This document shows positions 1 through 7,595 of a stretch of 25,846 nucleotides of DNA, piece after piece (position 1 is the first letter of the stretch; each line of letters begins with the position of its first letter). A program made the translations under genes and the position numbers. Origin of the DNA: Actinomycetes bacterium (lineage in GTDB: Bacteria; Actinomycetota; Acidimicrobiia; Acidimicrobiales; RAAP-2); NCBI GenBank assembly GCA_021791615.1, contig JAJYWG010000404.1:1-25846 (forward strand). Direction: 5' to 3'. The notes below the pieces were generated by a model. That model was not told the DNA's origin. It did no database searches and saw nothing but the letters and a program-made list of their open reading frames with translations.

Positions 1-175
1 TACGCCAGGTGCCGGGACGGGAGGCGGTGGAGCAGGAGCGGCCGGCGGTACGCCAGGTGCCGGGACGGGAGGCGGTGGAGCAGGAGCGGCCGGCGGTACG
101 CCAGGTGCCGGGACGGGAGGCGGTGGAGCAGGAGCGGCCGGCGGTACGCCAGGTGCCGGGACGGGAGGCGGTGGA
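1..175. repeat. 48-bp perfect tandem repeat, 3.6 copies visible
   Basis: Three identical 48-bp units (1-48, 49-96, 97-144) are followed by a 31-bp identical partial unit (145-175). The array may continue left of the window. 48 bp is 16 codons, so copy number can change without shifting the frame. On the minus strand it encodes repeats of VPAPGVPPAAPAPPPP. The perfect identity suggests recent expansion or homogenisation. Confidence 0.95.
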
Positions 176-639
176 AGCGGCGCGGCAGGTGCGGAAACGG
201 CGACTTGGCTCGAGGTAACGGAGGGAGGGTGGGGAGCTTCGAAGAAATCGAACACGTCATCGAGCGAGGAGCCTGTCGCCTTTCGGCTCGCAGGCGAGGC
301 TGATCGCGTCGAGCGCCCTTCACTCCCTAGAGATCCACCCGAGGAAGAGGCACCACCGACCCGGGGGCCGGATTGTTCGGGTGAACCGCTTCGGCCTGAG
401 CCAGGTTCATCGGTCCGACTCAGCTCAGCAGCAGCAGCAGCGGCGGCAGCAGCAGCAGCAGCAGCAGCGGCGGCGGCGGCGGCGGCGGCGGCGGAAGTTG
501 CACCATCGTCATCGTCTTGGAAAGGGTCGTCTAGTTCGGGCTCATGCGATGGCGTATGCCCGCAGTGCTCACACGCACCTGTCGCGAAGGTCGCCTGCTC
601 GCCGCAGTGCTCACAGACCTGCTGTTCAGACCCCTCCAT
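1..639 (-). CDS. Zinc-ribbon, poly-Ala and Pro-rich repeat protein, 5' part (runs off left edge)
   Basis: Not recognised as a named gene. An open frame reads leftward from an ATG at 639-637 to the window edge without a stop (213 codons visible). It begins with a CxxC-x10-CxxC zinc ribbon (Cys9, 12, 23, 26; each knuckle reads CEHCG). An acidic stretch ending DDDD (42-45) follows, then 22 consecutive alanines (50-71). Next comes a Ser/Gly-rich linker with a short hydrophobic-acidic patch (SSLDDVFDFF, 124-133), and from about residue 154 a 16-residue Pro/Ala repeat. No membrane segment is visible, so any functional domain lies further left. A weak G-rich ribosome site (GGGGGG) precedes the ATG. 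The architecture suggests a cytosolic zinc-ribbon head on a long disordered tether, as in actinobacterial proteins whose membrane or enzymatic domain lies C-terminal; that is inference. The paired zinc knuckles favour this strand over the overlapping plus-strand open frame. Confidence 0.7.
   Translation of the reverse strand, partial: MEGSEQQVCEHCGEQATFATGACEHCGHTPSHEPELDDPFQDDDDGATSAAAAAAAAAAAAAAAAAAAAAAELSRTDEPGSGRSGSPEQSGPRVGGASSSGGSLGSEGRSTRSASPASRKATGSSLDDVFDFFEAPHPPSVTSSQVAVSAPAAPLPPPPVPAPGVPPAAPAPPPPVPAPGVPPAAPAPPPPVPAPGVPPAAPAPPPPVPAPGV
427..492 (-). repeat. Trinucleotide (GCT/GCC) tract encoding 22 alanines
   Basis: Twenty-two consecutive alanine codons, only GCC and GCT in blocks (GCC x8, GCT x7, GCC x2, GCT x5 in the minus-strand direction). 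The blockwise codon pattern is typical of slippage expansion. It sits between the zinc ribbon and the repeat tail of the minus-strand gene. Confidence 0.9.
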
Positions 640-1148
640 AGGACACCCCCCAGGCGACTCCTCGGACCATCAATCAGCACGCTTTACCTACCTGATCTGG
701 CCCCCGTCAGGTTACACCGGCCATAGTGAGGTACCGCAATCGTCGTGCCCCCGCGGCCGAAATCGAGAGTTGTCAGGCCAAAGTGCAGAAATGCCAAATG
801 CACCGATTCGGGCCAACGGGTGCGCTGGCTCGGGACAGCGGTCAGCCCGTCGTCGGCAACGGGGAATTTGCAGGCAGACGAGGTCTGGCACTTTGACGAG
901 AGGCGATGGTCTCGCTCAGCTTGCTCGACTGTCTGCTGTTCCGTAGACGCCCCGCCCGTCGGATCGGAGACTCCATCCTGGCCAGTCGACGTCGCGTGGA
1001 AGGATGTGAATGATGATACTCATATGTTGTTCGGCTTTCTCTGACAAAATTGCTGTATGTACTTGACATATGTCTAGATGGGGTGAACCATTGAAGTCAT
1101 GATGGCTGGGGAAAGCGGATACCTGCTGGGCCGTGCACTGAGTCAGGG
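640..1148. other. Intergenic region between divergent genes
   Basis: About 500 bp separate the leftward zinc-ribbon gene from the rightward esterase operon. No convincing coding frame is seen. It must hold promoters for both directions. Visible candidates are a 6-bp inverted repeat with an 11-nt loop (ACCTGA 690-695, TCAGGT 707-712) about 50 bp upstream of the leftward start, and a TTGACA/palindrome element at 1063-1074 before the rightward operon. The DNA is noticeably AT-richer just before 1090. Confidence 0.5.
1063..1074 (+). promoter_or_regulatory. TTGACA element overlapping palindrome GACATATGTC
   Basis: TTGACA at 1063-1068 matches a consensus -35 box, and its GACA starts a perfect 10-bp palindrome (GACATATGTC, 1065-1074). 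No good -10 hexamer is seen at 16-18 bp spacing, so the promoter reading is weak. The palindrome lies about 75 bp before the esterase start. That operon ends in a TetR-type regulator, so an autoregulatory operator is possible; this is inference. Confidence 0.3.
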
Positions 1149-2453
1149 ATGAGCCTCCACGACGAGCACGGCCGAACGTCGCGCTTCGTGGGCCGCCGGC
1201 TCATCGTCATCGTCACCACCCTCCTGGGTGTCACGATGCTGCTCGGAGGGTGCGGCTCGAGTACGTCATCGAAAGCGAGTGTCTCGCCACCGGCGCGGAT
1301 CGTGACCATCACGATCCCGGCTGGGACCGACGTCGCTCCACACTGGTGGGGATACCCAGGTCCACCCCGTGCGAACGTGCTTCTCCCTGCCGGGTACGAC
1401 CCGCACCGGCGCTACCCGCTGCTCGTCCTCCTCAATGGATTCGACACGGACTACGACTGGTACGCGCACTGGGGCCTGGCACAGCTTCTGGACCACCTCG
1501 GTGCGATCGTCGTAATGCCCGAGGGGGCGAGCGGGTGGTACGCGAACTGGTGGAACGACGGCCAGCGCGGCGATCCCGCATGGGAGACATACGAACTGGA
1601 CGTGGTGATCCCCTCAGTCCTGGCTCGCTATCCAATCCTTCCGGGACGTCATTACCACGCCATCGCAGGAACCTCCATGGGGGGTCTGGGCGCGGTGTAC
1701 TTGGCCGGCCGGCTCCCGGGGTTCTTCGGGTCAGTGGCGAGCCTTTCGGGCTGGGATGATCCTCAATACGAGGCCAACGTCGTACAGCCTGGAATGGCGG
1801 AGGGCTCCGAGGCAACAGCCAACGGCGATCATGACCCTGATCCGATCTACGGACCCCCCAACGGCTTCTATGCCACGGGACATAACCCGGTTGCACTGGC
1901 AAAGAATTTGAGGCATACCCGGGTGTTCGAGAGCACCGGCAATGGCACTCCCGCCAAAGGGGAGCCTCCCGATCCGACCGCCGACAGCGAGGAAGCGCTT
2001 TTCATCTATCCAATGAACAAGCTCTACCACCCAGTACTGGTCAAAGCAGGTGTTGACGTCACCTATCAGGTGCATGCCGGTGGACATGACATTCCAGCTT
2101 TCCGAGGCGAGATCAAGGCCATGCTGAAATGGGGGCTGTTCAAGACAGTACCCGCCGATCCGTCCTCCTGGACGGACGTCACCGTGGCAACCAGCGGCCA
2201 ACTCTGGGACATCGATTACCGGTTCACACACCCTCCGGTCCAGATGGTGACGTTTGCGCAGACTGGAACCAGCCTGTCGGTCAGCACGGCCGGTAGTCCG
2301 GTCACCATCACCGAACCCTCGGGATGCACGGTGCGCGTCGCGACGCCGACGAAGATCCGTCTCACCAGTCGCGGCTCGATGTCGCCCTCACATTTCCCAC
2401 CGTTGCCTCCGACTATGCCTACGCACGCTCCAGAAAGGAAATGCTCCCCATGA
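1149..2453 (+). CDS. Secreted lipoprotein esterase (alpha/beta hydrolase, esterase D / antigen 85-like)
   Basis: 434 residues. An arginine-bearing N-terminus and hydrophobic segment (about 17-32) lead to a lipobox ending LLGGC, with the lipidated cysteine at 35, so the mature enzyme should be tethered outside the membrane. The hydrolase body has strands such as YPLLVLLNG (89-97), the nucleophile elbow GTSMGG with Ser176, and a candidate catalytic His313 in AGGHD. The family (putative esterase, PF00756-like, which includes mycolyltransferases and S-formylglutathione hydrolase) hydrolyses or transfers acyl esters. The substrate here is unknown. After about residue 340 there is an extra C-terminal stretch of roughly 90 residues, Pro-rich at its end, that I cannot assign. 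It is the first gene of a three-gene operon, and its TGA overlaps the next ATG as ATGA. The start was chosen because it gives a complete signal peptide. Confidence 0.85.
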   Translation: MSLHDEHGRTSRFVGRRLIVIVTTLLGVTMLLGGCGSSTSSKASVSPPARIVTITIPAGTDVAPHWWGYPGPPRANVLLPAGYDPHRRYPLLVLLNGFDTDYDWYAHWGLAQLLDHLGAIVVMPEGASGWYANWWNDGQRGDPAWETYELDVVIPSVLARYPILPGRHYHAIAGTSMGGLGAVYLAGRLPGFFGSVASLSGWDDPQYEANVVQPGMAEGSEATANGDHDPDPIYGPPNGFYATGHNPVALAKNLRHTRVFESTGNGTPAKGEPPDPTADSEEALFIYPMNKLYHPVLVKAGVDVTYQVHAGGHDIPAFRGEIKAMLKWGLFKTVPADPSSWTDVTVATSGQLWDIDYRFTHPPVQMVTFAQTGTSLSVSTAGSPVTITEPSGCTVRVATPTKIRLTSRGSMSPSHFPPLPPTMPTHAPERKCSP

Positions 2454-3736
2454 CCATGCAAGCTCTCTCCAGTGGTGCCACCACTCTCAAACCCCGGCGA
2501 GTCGTCATCTTGGTCTCCGCACTCGGGGTTCTCGCTGTGCTCCTGGCGGCCTGCGGAAGCAACGCCTCGAGCACGCCGGCGCCGGTCGTCAGCGGCCATG
2601 GTCCCGGTGGCACCGCGTTACCCAATTTCCCAGCGTCACAAAACTTCTATCAGCTCCCGTCACACGTGTCGCCGGAGCCTCCGGGCAGGCTCGTGAGAGT
2701 CCAGACCATCTCAGACGGTGGCGGTGAGGCGCTCTTGCGAGTCATGTACCACTCGCTCAATCCGGCGGGACACGATGCTCTCGTCACCGGGCTCATTTCC
2801 TACCCCACGGGTCCAGCGCCGAACGGGGGATGGCCTGTCATCGCATGGGATCACGGCACCAACGGCTTGAATTCGAGTTGTGCGCCGAGTCGAACCGGAG
2901 GGCCGGGATCGATCCCCACTTTTGGCATTCGCGGCGTAGGGGTTGCCACTGACTTCGAAGGGGAGGGACCCGAGGGGGAGATCATGCCCTACTTGAACCG
3001 GACGACCGAGGCGGAGTCGACGATCGACATCGTGCTGGCCGCACGCCAGATCCCCGACGCGCACGCAAGCACCAGGTGGGTGGTCGTCGGCGATTCCGAG
3101 GGGGGGCACGCAGCGCTTGCGACCGGCGAGTTGGCGCCCAAGGACGGGGCCGATCTCCATCTGCTCGGCACGGTTGCCATCGGCCCCGGAGTGCTGTTGT
3201 CGCAGTTCTTCCCGGGTGACACGCAATTGGTCTACGACATTGTCGAGGTCTTGGTCGTCTATGGAGCACACGCAGCAAACGCGAGCTTCAACCCTGCTGA
3301 GGTGCTTACGCCCGCCGCGCAAGGCGTTGCATCAGTGATCGACAACCAGTGTGTCGATCAGGTCGCCGCTTACCTGGCCACAGTCTACGCAAAGAGTGGC
3401 GGGCACTTGTTTACCACGCCGCCGCTGCAGACCCCCCAAGGCAAGGCGTGGATCGCCGAGAACAACATTCCGCAGGTTCACACGGATAGCCCGATCTTGG
3501 TGATCGGAGGAGGCCAGGACACGGTCGCCGTTCCGGCACGCATCGGAGCACTGATGCCACGCTTGTGTGCGCTCGGCGACCGGGCTTCAATCGATTGGTA
3601 CCCAACGGCAAATCACGATACCGAGATCACACAAGGTGCCGGAGCGATCCATACCTGGATCGACGCGAGATTGGGCGGCAGGCAAGCTCCCACGAGTTGC
3701 CCCTACACAGCCGCGAGCACTCCCACGACGACGTGA
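2450..3736 (+). CDS. Secreted lipoprotein lipase / alpha/beta hydrolase (LIP-like family)
   Basis: 428 residues from the ATG at 2450, which overlaps the upstream stop (ATGA) and is preceded by an AGAAAGGAA ribosome site about 9 nt away. A longer frame opens at 2324 but lies inside the upstream gene. The signal peptide ends in lipobox LLAAC (Cys35). The fold shows WDHGTNG (133-139, oxyanion-hole region), nucleophile elbow GDSEGG with Ser216, GGGQD with Asp357 and ANHD with His389, which together form a complete Ser-Asp-His triad. The pattern resembles secretory lipases (PF03583-like), which cleave triglyceride or other ester substrates. The specific substrate is not deducible. Two lipid-anchored hydrolases and a regulator in overlapping reading frames suggest one extracellular ester-degrading function under local control. 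Confidence 0.85.
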   Translation: MTMQALSSGATTLKPRRVVILVSALGVLAVLLAACGSNASSTPAPVVSGHGPGGTALPNFPASQNFYQLPSHVSPEPPGRLVRVQTISDGGGEALLRVMYHSLNPAGHDALVTGLISYPTGPAPNGGWPVIAWDHGTNGLNSSCAPSRTGGPGSIPTFGIRGVGVATDFEGEGPEGEIMPYLNRTTEAESTIDIVLAARQIPDAHASTRWVVVGDSEGGHAALATGELAPKDGADLHLLGTVAIGPGVLLSQFFPGDTQLVYDIVEVLVVYGAHAANASFNPAEVLTPAAQGVASVIDNQCVDQVAAYLATVYAKSGGHLFTTPPLQTPQGKAWIAENNIPQVHTDSPILVIGGGQDTVAVPARIGALMPRLCALGDRASIDWYPTANHDTEITQGAGAIHTWIDARLGGRQAPTSCPYTAASTPTTT

Positions 3737-4938
3737 CGGGGTCAACTGTACCTGCTCGGTCGCAGGAGAGGACGAACCGCCGCCAGCAAGTGCAGAATGC
3801 TGCTGCCGCGCTGTTTGCCCGTCGTGGCTTCGACGGGATCAGTATGGCCGAGATCGCTGCTGAGGTAGGAATATCCGCGCCCGCGCTCTACCGCCACTTC
3901 CCAAGCAAAGAATCGATCATTGTCGCGATCACGCTGAACGAGATCGATCACCTGCATGACATCGTCTGTCGTCCTCGTACCGAAAACGCTTCCCTTCGGG
4001 GCCGCTTGCGTCAGCTCGTATCGGAGGTTCTCGACCATCCCGACGAGTTCCGGGTCTACCTCAGAGAACGGCATCGGCTGCCGGATGGGGCAAGCAAGAC
4101 GGTTCTCGACCGGGAGCGAGCAGTGCAGAGGGTCCTTACGTCCTTGATTGCCGATTGCCGCGCAGATCTCGAGGCTCACGACATTGAAAGACGCCTCATC
4201 GCGATGTCGGGAGTGCTCAAAGCTTTCTCCGAACGCCGACCCTCACTGGCCCGTCCCAGTGCGGAAAGTTTCGTGGCCGGCGCACTCGACTGCATGCTGT
4301 TGTCGGAACCGATCACGAGCTCGACACCACCACCACGGCCATCTGGCCACTGGTCTCCGAGGACATCGCAATTCGAGCGTGTCCTACGTGCCGCGTTGGC
4401 ATTGTTCCGCGAACGTGGGTTCGATGGAGTCGGGTTTGGGGAGATCGGCGAGGCGGCGGGGATCGGATCAGCAAACGTGGCCCGTTACTTCGAGAACAGA
4501 GGACAGATCCTGGTCGATCTGTATGACCGAGTCGGATCTCGTGTCGAAGTCGGCGTGGACGATGCGATGTCCGCGGCGAAAGACGCGAGCGATGCCTTGG
4601 GTCGACTGATCGATTCTTACTGCGCGATCGCGTTCGAAGCGGTCGACCTGGTGGTTGTGGTGAGCAACAGTCGAGGTGCGATTCCGCCCGATGAGCGCCC
4701 TCGCCTCCGCCGACGAGATCGGCGGATCATGAGCATCTGGCGCGCGGTCGTTTCCGAGGTGCGTGCAGACCTGCGTCCAGTGGAGGTCCGCACGCTGTGC
4801 ATTGGCATCATGCCGCTCGTGAACATGTTCCCTCAGCAGATGCATGGACGCCTGCCTCACCCGAGCACGGTGGCATCGCTCGTTCGGGCGTACCTGCTCG
4901 GAGCGCCTTCCCCACTTGGAACCCCACCGCACTTGTAG
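3733..4938 (+). CDS. Tandem TetR regulator (two TetR-type DNA-binding domains in one chain)
   Basis: 401 residues from a GTG at 3733 that overlaps the lipase TGA (GTGA), indicating translational coupling; the upstream frame to 3565 is lipase coding sequence. Residues 13-60 form a classic TetR_N helix-turn-helix domain (ARRGFDGISMAEIAAEVGIS, then ALYRHFPSKE). A C-terminal-like ligand domain follows to about 195. A second TetR_N domain spans about 212-260 (RERGFDGVGFGEIGEAAGIG, then RYFENRGQIL), followed by a second ligand-domain-like region to the end. Ordinary TetR proteins are about 200 residues and dimerise, so this chain resembles a covalent dimer with two diverged halves. In the second half the usual Y-x-H-F at the end of the recognition helix is ARYFEN. 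It probably represses its own operon in response to a hydrophobic ligand or hydrolysis product (inference). Confidence 0.88.
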   Translation: MTGSTVPARSQERTNRRQQVQNAAAALFARRGFDGISMAEIAAEVGISAPALYRHFPSKESIIVAITLNEIDHLHDIVCRPRTENASLRGRLRQLVSEVLDHPDEFRVYLRERHRLPDGASKTVLDRERAVQRVLTSLIADCRADLEAHDIERRLIAMSGVLKAFSERRPSLARPSAESFVAGALDCMLLSEPITSSTPPPRPSGHWSPRTSQFERVLRAALALFRERGFDGVGFGEIGEAAGIGSANVARYFENRGQILVDLYDRVGSRVEVGVDDAMSAAKDASDALGRLIDSYCAIAFEAVDLVVVVSNSRGAIPPDERPRLRRRDRRIMSIWRAVVSEVRADLRPVEVRTLCIGIMPLVNMFPQQMHGRLPHPSTVASLVRAYLLGAPSPLGTPPHL

Positions 4939-4957
4939 CTGCCGACACACACCATCG

Positions 4958-5008
4958 CAGCCGACGCGTGCCCGGCGCATCTTCGCCTTGTTGTCGTCGG
5001 CTGGGTCT
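4958..5008. terminator. Inverted repeat between convergent genes, candidate terminator
   Basis: CAGCCGACG (4958-4966) pairs perfectly with CGTCGGCTG (4995-5003), a 9-bp GC-rich stem with a 28-nt loop, followed by GGTCTTT. It lies in the 80-bp gap between the convergent double-TetR and kinase genes, where a shared terminator is expected. The long loop and short T tract limit confidence. Confidence 0.45.
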
Positions 5009-5018
5009 TTGGGCCCCA

Positions 5019-6458
5019 CTACGGGCTGGCCCGATCCTCGTCAGTCCAGCGTTCGGGAAGCCACACCACGAGCCGCGCCCCCTTTTCGCTCGTCGCGACC
5101 CGTGCCGTCCCCCTGTGGATCATGGCGATCTCCCCGACGATTGCCAATCCGAGCCCCGTGCCCCCGGTGGCGCGATTTCTCGCAGTATCGAGGCGTGAGA
5201 ACCGCTCGAATACCTGGTCACGCATGTCATCGGGGATCCCTGGTCCGTCGTCGGCAACGACAAGCTCCACGCCTTCGTCGAGACTGTGGAGCTCGAAGCG
5301 TACGAGCGACGACGCGTGCCGTTCCGCGTTATCGGTAAGGTTTCGAACCATCCTGCGCAATTGCTCTCGATCACCGAGCACGCGACCGGCGCTCACACCG
5401 TGGCAATCCACTCGAATCGTCCCGATTGCACGCAGACGCCTGACTTCTGTGAACAGGATCTCGTCCAAATCGACAAGATCCCGTCCGGGCACAAGTTGAC
5501 CCTCGTCACTCCGAGCAAGTAGCAGCAGGTCGTCGACCAGGCTTGCGATGCGCTCTCCCTCGTGGATGACGGTGGTTGCAACCGCTGTCCAATCAACTGC
5601 CGGAGAACGCGCTTGCGCGACCTCGACTTGTGCAAGCAGTGCTGCCAAAGGACTCCGCAGCTCGTGTGAGGCATCGCTCACGAACCGGCGTTGGCGATCG
5701 TTCGACTCCTCCAAGCGCGCCAACATTTCGTTCATCGTCCGAGCAAGACGGCCAATTTCGTCTTCACTCGATGGTTCAGGTACGCGTCGATGGAGCTTGT
5801 TGGCCGTAATGTCCGACAGCTCTTCTCGTAGTGCCTCCACGGGACGCAGTGCCAATCCCGCCAGCACCCACGCAAAGACGCCAGAGAGCACGACAAGCAC
5901 CGGCAAGAGAACGAGAAGTGCCAGGATGAGAAGGTGCGTTGAGTTCTCCACCTGCTCGACCGAGGTCGTGGCATAGACAGTTTCAGTGCCACCGCGCGTC
6001 TTTACCGTACTTGCCACCGTCAAGTCAGTATCGTCGTCGGCTCGAAATACTGGTACCGTTCGCAAGATCTCGCGTTGACCTGGTCGGGGTCGTATCCCAG
6101 ACAGCGCCTCGTGCCCAATCAGATCTGCTGACGACGACAGCACCCGGCCTTTCGCGTTCACGACTTGCACGGCAACACCAGCTCTGGCCGGAAGGGTCGC
6201 AGGAAGAGAACCGCTGCTCGCCAAGGCGCCGACCTCACTGGCCTCTTCGGTGTCGAGGGTTACGAGATTGCCGAATGCCGAATGATGCACCCATAGGACA
6301 AGTCCGACACCACCAGCACCCAGTGCGACAGCAACGACGAGAAAAGCAACCGCAGCGATACGCACGCGAACCGATCGAATCGCAGGGAGCAACGGCCGCC
6401 GAGGGTCATCTGCTATTACATCGGCTGTCGCACCGTCGCCGGATTCGTCAGCCACCAT
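5019..6458 (-). CDS. Sensor histidine kinase (HAMP, HisKA, HATPase_c)
   Basis: 479 residues from the ATG at 6458, which overlaps the end of the response-regulator gene by 11 bp. A longer frame to 6524 would lie inside that gene and is unlikely. Order: TM1 about 34-57, an extracytoplasmic sensor of about 120 residues, TM2 about 176-201, a HAMP linker, a dimerisation/phosphoacceptor helix with SHELRSP (His266), then the ATPase with N-box NLTDNA (near 378), DDGPG (404-408) and GGTGLGL (433-439). All catalytic motifs are present. It should autophosphorylate on His266 and phosphorylate the regulator encoded just upstream. The sensor domain has no motif that reveals its signal. The gene converges with the hydrolase/TetR operon. 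Confidence 0.93.
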   Translation of the reverse strand: MVADESGDGATADVIADDPRRPLLPAIRSVRVRIAAVAFLVVAVALGAGGVGLVLWVHHSAFGNLVTLDTEEASEVGALASSGSLPATLPARAGVAVQVVNAKGRVLSSSADLIGHEALSGIRPRPGQREILRTVPVFRADDDTDLTVASTVKTRGGTETVYATTSVEQVENSTHLLILALLVLLPVLVVLSGVFAWVLAGLALRPVEALREELSDITANKLHRRVPEPSSEDEIGRLARTMNEMLARLEESNDRQRRFVSDASHELRSPLAALLAQVEVAQARSPAVDWTAVATTVIHEGERIASLVDDLLLLARSDEGQLVPGRDLVDLDEILFTEVRRLRAIGTIRVDCHGVSAGRVLGDREQLRRMVRNLTDNAERHASSLVRFELHSLDEGVELVVADDGPGIPDDMRDQVFERFSRLDTARNRATGGTGLGLAIVGEIAMIHRGTARVATSEKGARLVVWLPERWTDEDRASP

Positions 6459-7125
6459 CGGCAGATAGGCGGTATCCGATACCCCGGACCGTTTCGATAG
6501 CCAGCCGATTGAATGGGTAATCAATCTTCTTGCGTAAATATCCTATGTACACTTCCACAATATTTGGGTCTCCTTCGAAATCTTCTCCCCACACATGGGA
6601 CAAGATCTCGCGCTTCACGACGGCTTCTCCCGAAAAGCGCATGAGATACTCGAGGAGGGAGAACTCGCGGGGAGTGAGGTCAATCATCGACTCGCCACGA
6701 CGGCACCGGTGCTCAGCAGGATCCAGGGTCAGATCACCGGCCACCAACACCGCAGGTCGCTCTCTCCTTCCTCTCCGGAGGAGTGCACGTATCCGAGCAA
6801 CCAGCACGACGAAAGAAAACGGCTTTGAGAGGAAGTCGTCCGCACCAGTGTCGAGCGCTTCCGCTTCGTCGAACTCGCCGTCTTTCGCGGTGAGCATCAA
6901 TATTGGCACCCAATTGTTCTCTTCGCGAAGCGTTGCACAGAGTTTGAACCCGTTGACGCCGGGGAGAAGGATGTCGAGGACGATCACGTCATAGGCAAGC
7001 TCCCTCGCGCGCCACAGGCCTTCCGTACCGGTCGTCGCAATATCGACGGAGAACCCTTCGTCACGAAGACCACTCGCCACGGCAGAGGCGAGGTGCTCTT
7101 CGTCTTCTACGAGAAGGACGTGCAC
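6448..7125 (-). CDS. OmpR/PhoB-family response regulator
   Basis: 225 residues from a GTG start. The N-terminal receiver domain has the acidic pair E7-D8 (LLVEDEE), phosphoacceptor Asp51 (VIVLDILLPG), Thr79 and Lys101 (FLSKPFS). The C-terminal winged helix (TPREFSLLEYLM, then GEAVVKREIL, VEVYIGYLRKKID, VRGIGYRL) binds DNA as a dimer, usually at direct repeats. It is first in a two-gene operon with the sensor kinase, whose start overlaps its stop. Targets cannot be inferred from the sequence. Confidence 0.95.
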   Translation of the reverse strand: MHVLLVEDEEHLASAVASGLRDEGFSVDIATTGTEGLWRARELAYDVIVLDILLPGVNGFKLCATLREENNWVPILMLTAKDGEFDEAEALDTGADDFLSKPFSFVVLVARIRALLRRGRRERPAVLVAGDLTLDPAEHRCRRGESMIDLTPREFSLLEYLMRFSGEAVVKREILSHVWGEDFEGDPNIVEVYIGYLRKKIDYPFNRLAIETVRGIGYRLSADGG

Positions 7126-7595
7126 TTCACCAACACAGTCTCAAGGGCATTCCGTCGGTCACAGTTCAGCCCACCGGCCATCGTGTGCCCTGACGGGCAT
7201 CGAACCGCGCCGTCGGCATGCAGCCGTTGGCGTCTCCGGTGGCCATGTACCTTTGACACTTCGCGTCTCCGAATTGTGCTCCCGGGCTCACTCGGAGCAC
7301 CGCTCTCACCGGGGGTGGCTCTTCCGCACGGCTCTGCTGCCCACGTTACATCTACGCCGGTCGTTCGTGCTCAACGGGTAGTGGGTGGGCGCCGCCTCAC
7401 AGGCCCGCCGGCGTCCATGGCAAAAAAAGGCGAGATCACAGGCAGGAGAGCTCTCTGGCTGGAAGCGCTGCCTCCTCAGGACGGGCATCCGCTTGCAGCG
7501 CCCATGCTCTGGCTCACGACATCAGGTACCTCGCCAACAATGCCGCAAGCGCCACCTCTCCCCTCAAGGCCGCGCCGGAGACTCCCACAAGCGCG
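7126..7595. other. 470-bp noncoding region upstream of the two-component operon
   Basis: No convincing gene. It holds the promoter region of the response regulator (leftward) and the 3' region of the substrate-binding gene. Visible structures: a small hairpin TGCCC-TGAC-GGGCA (near 7186-7199); a 7-bp inverted repeat GTGCTCC/GGAGCAC (7276-7282, 7294-7300); and an A7 run (7422-7428), which reads as T7 on the minus strand downstream of AGGCAG...CTGCCT and GAGAGCTCTC elements. The last set could be a transcription end for the leftward transporter operon, but stem and T run are about 10 nt apart. Confidence 0.4.

Noticed and set aside
1..175. CRISPR-like repeats
   Set aside because: The 48-bp units are directly adjacent with no spacers and stay in a coding frame.
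2..946. Plus-strand open frame of 314 codons with Gly-rich repeats (GTPGAGTGGGGAGAAG-like), resembling a PE-PGRS or collagen-like protein
   Set aside because: It has no start in the window and overlaps a minus-strand frame with an ATG, two matched zinc knuckles and an acidic segment. The Gly-rich reading is the expected complement of Pro/Ala repeats. It cannot be fully excluded.
745..1069. Small ORFs in both directions between the zinc-ribbon gene and the esterase
   Set aside because: There is no ribosome site, no conserved motif and no codon bias like the neighbours.
7126..7595. tRNA or small-RNA gene in the long gap
   Set aside because: No cloverleaf with a TTC-type T-loop and anticodon arm could be traced; only simple hairpins are present.
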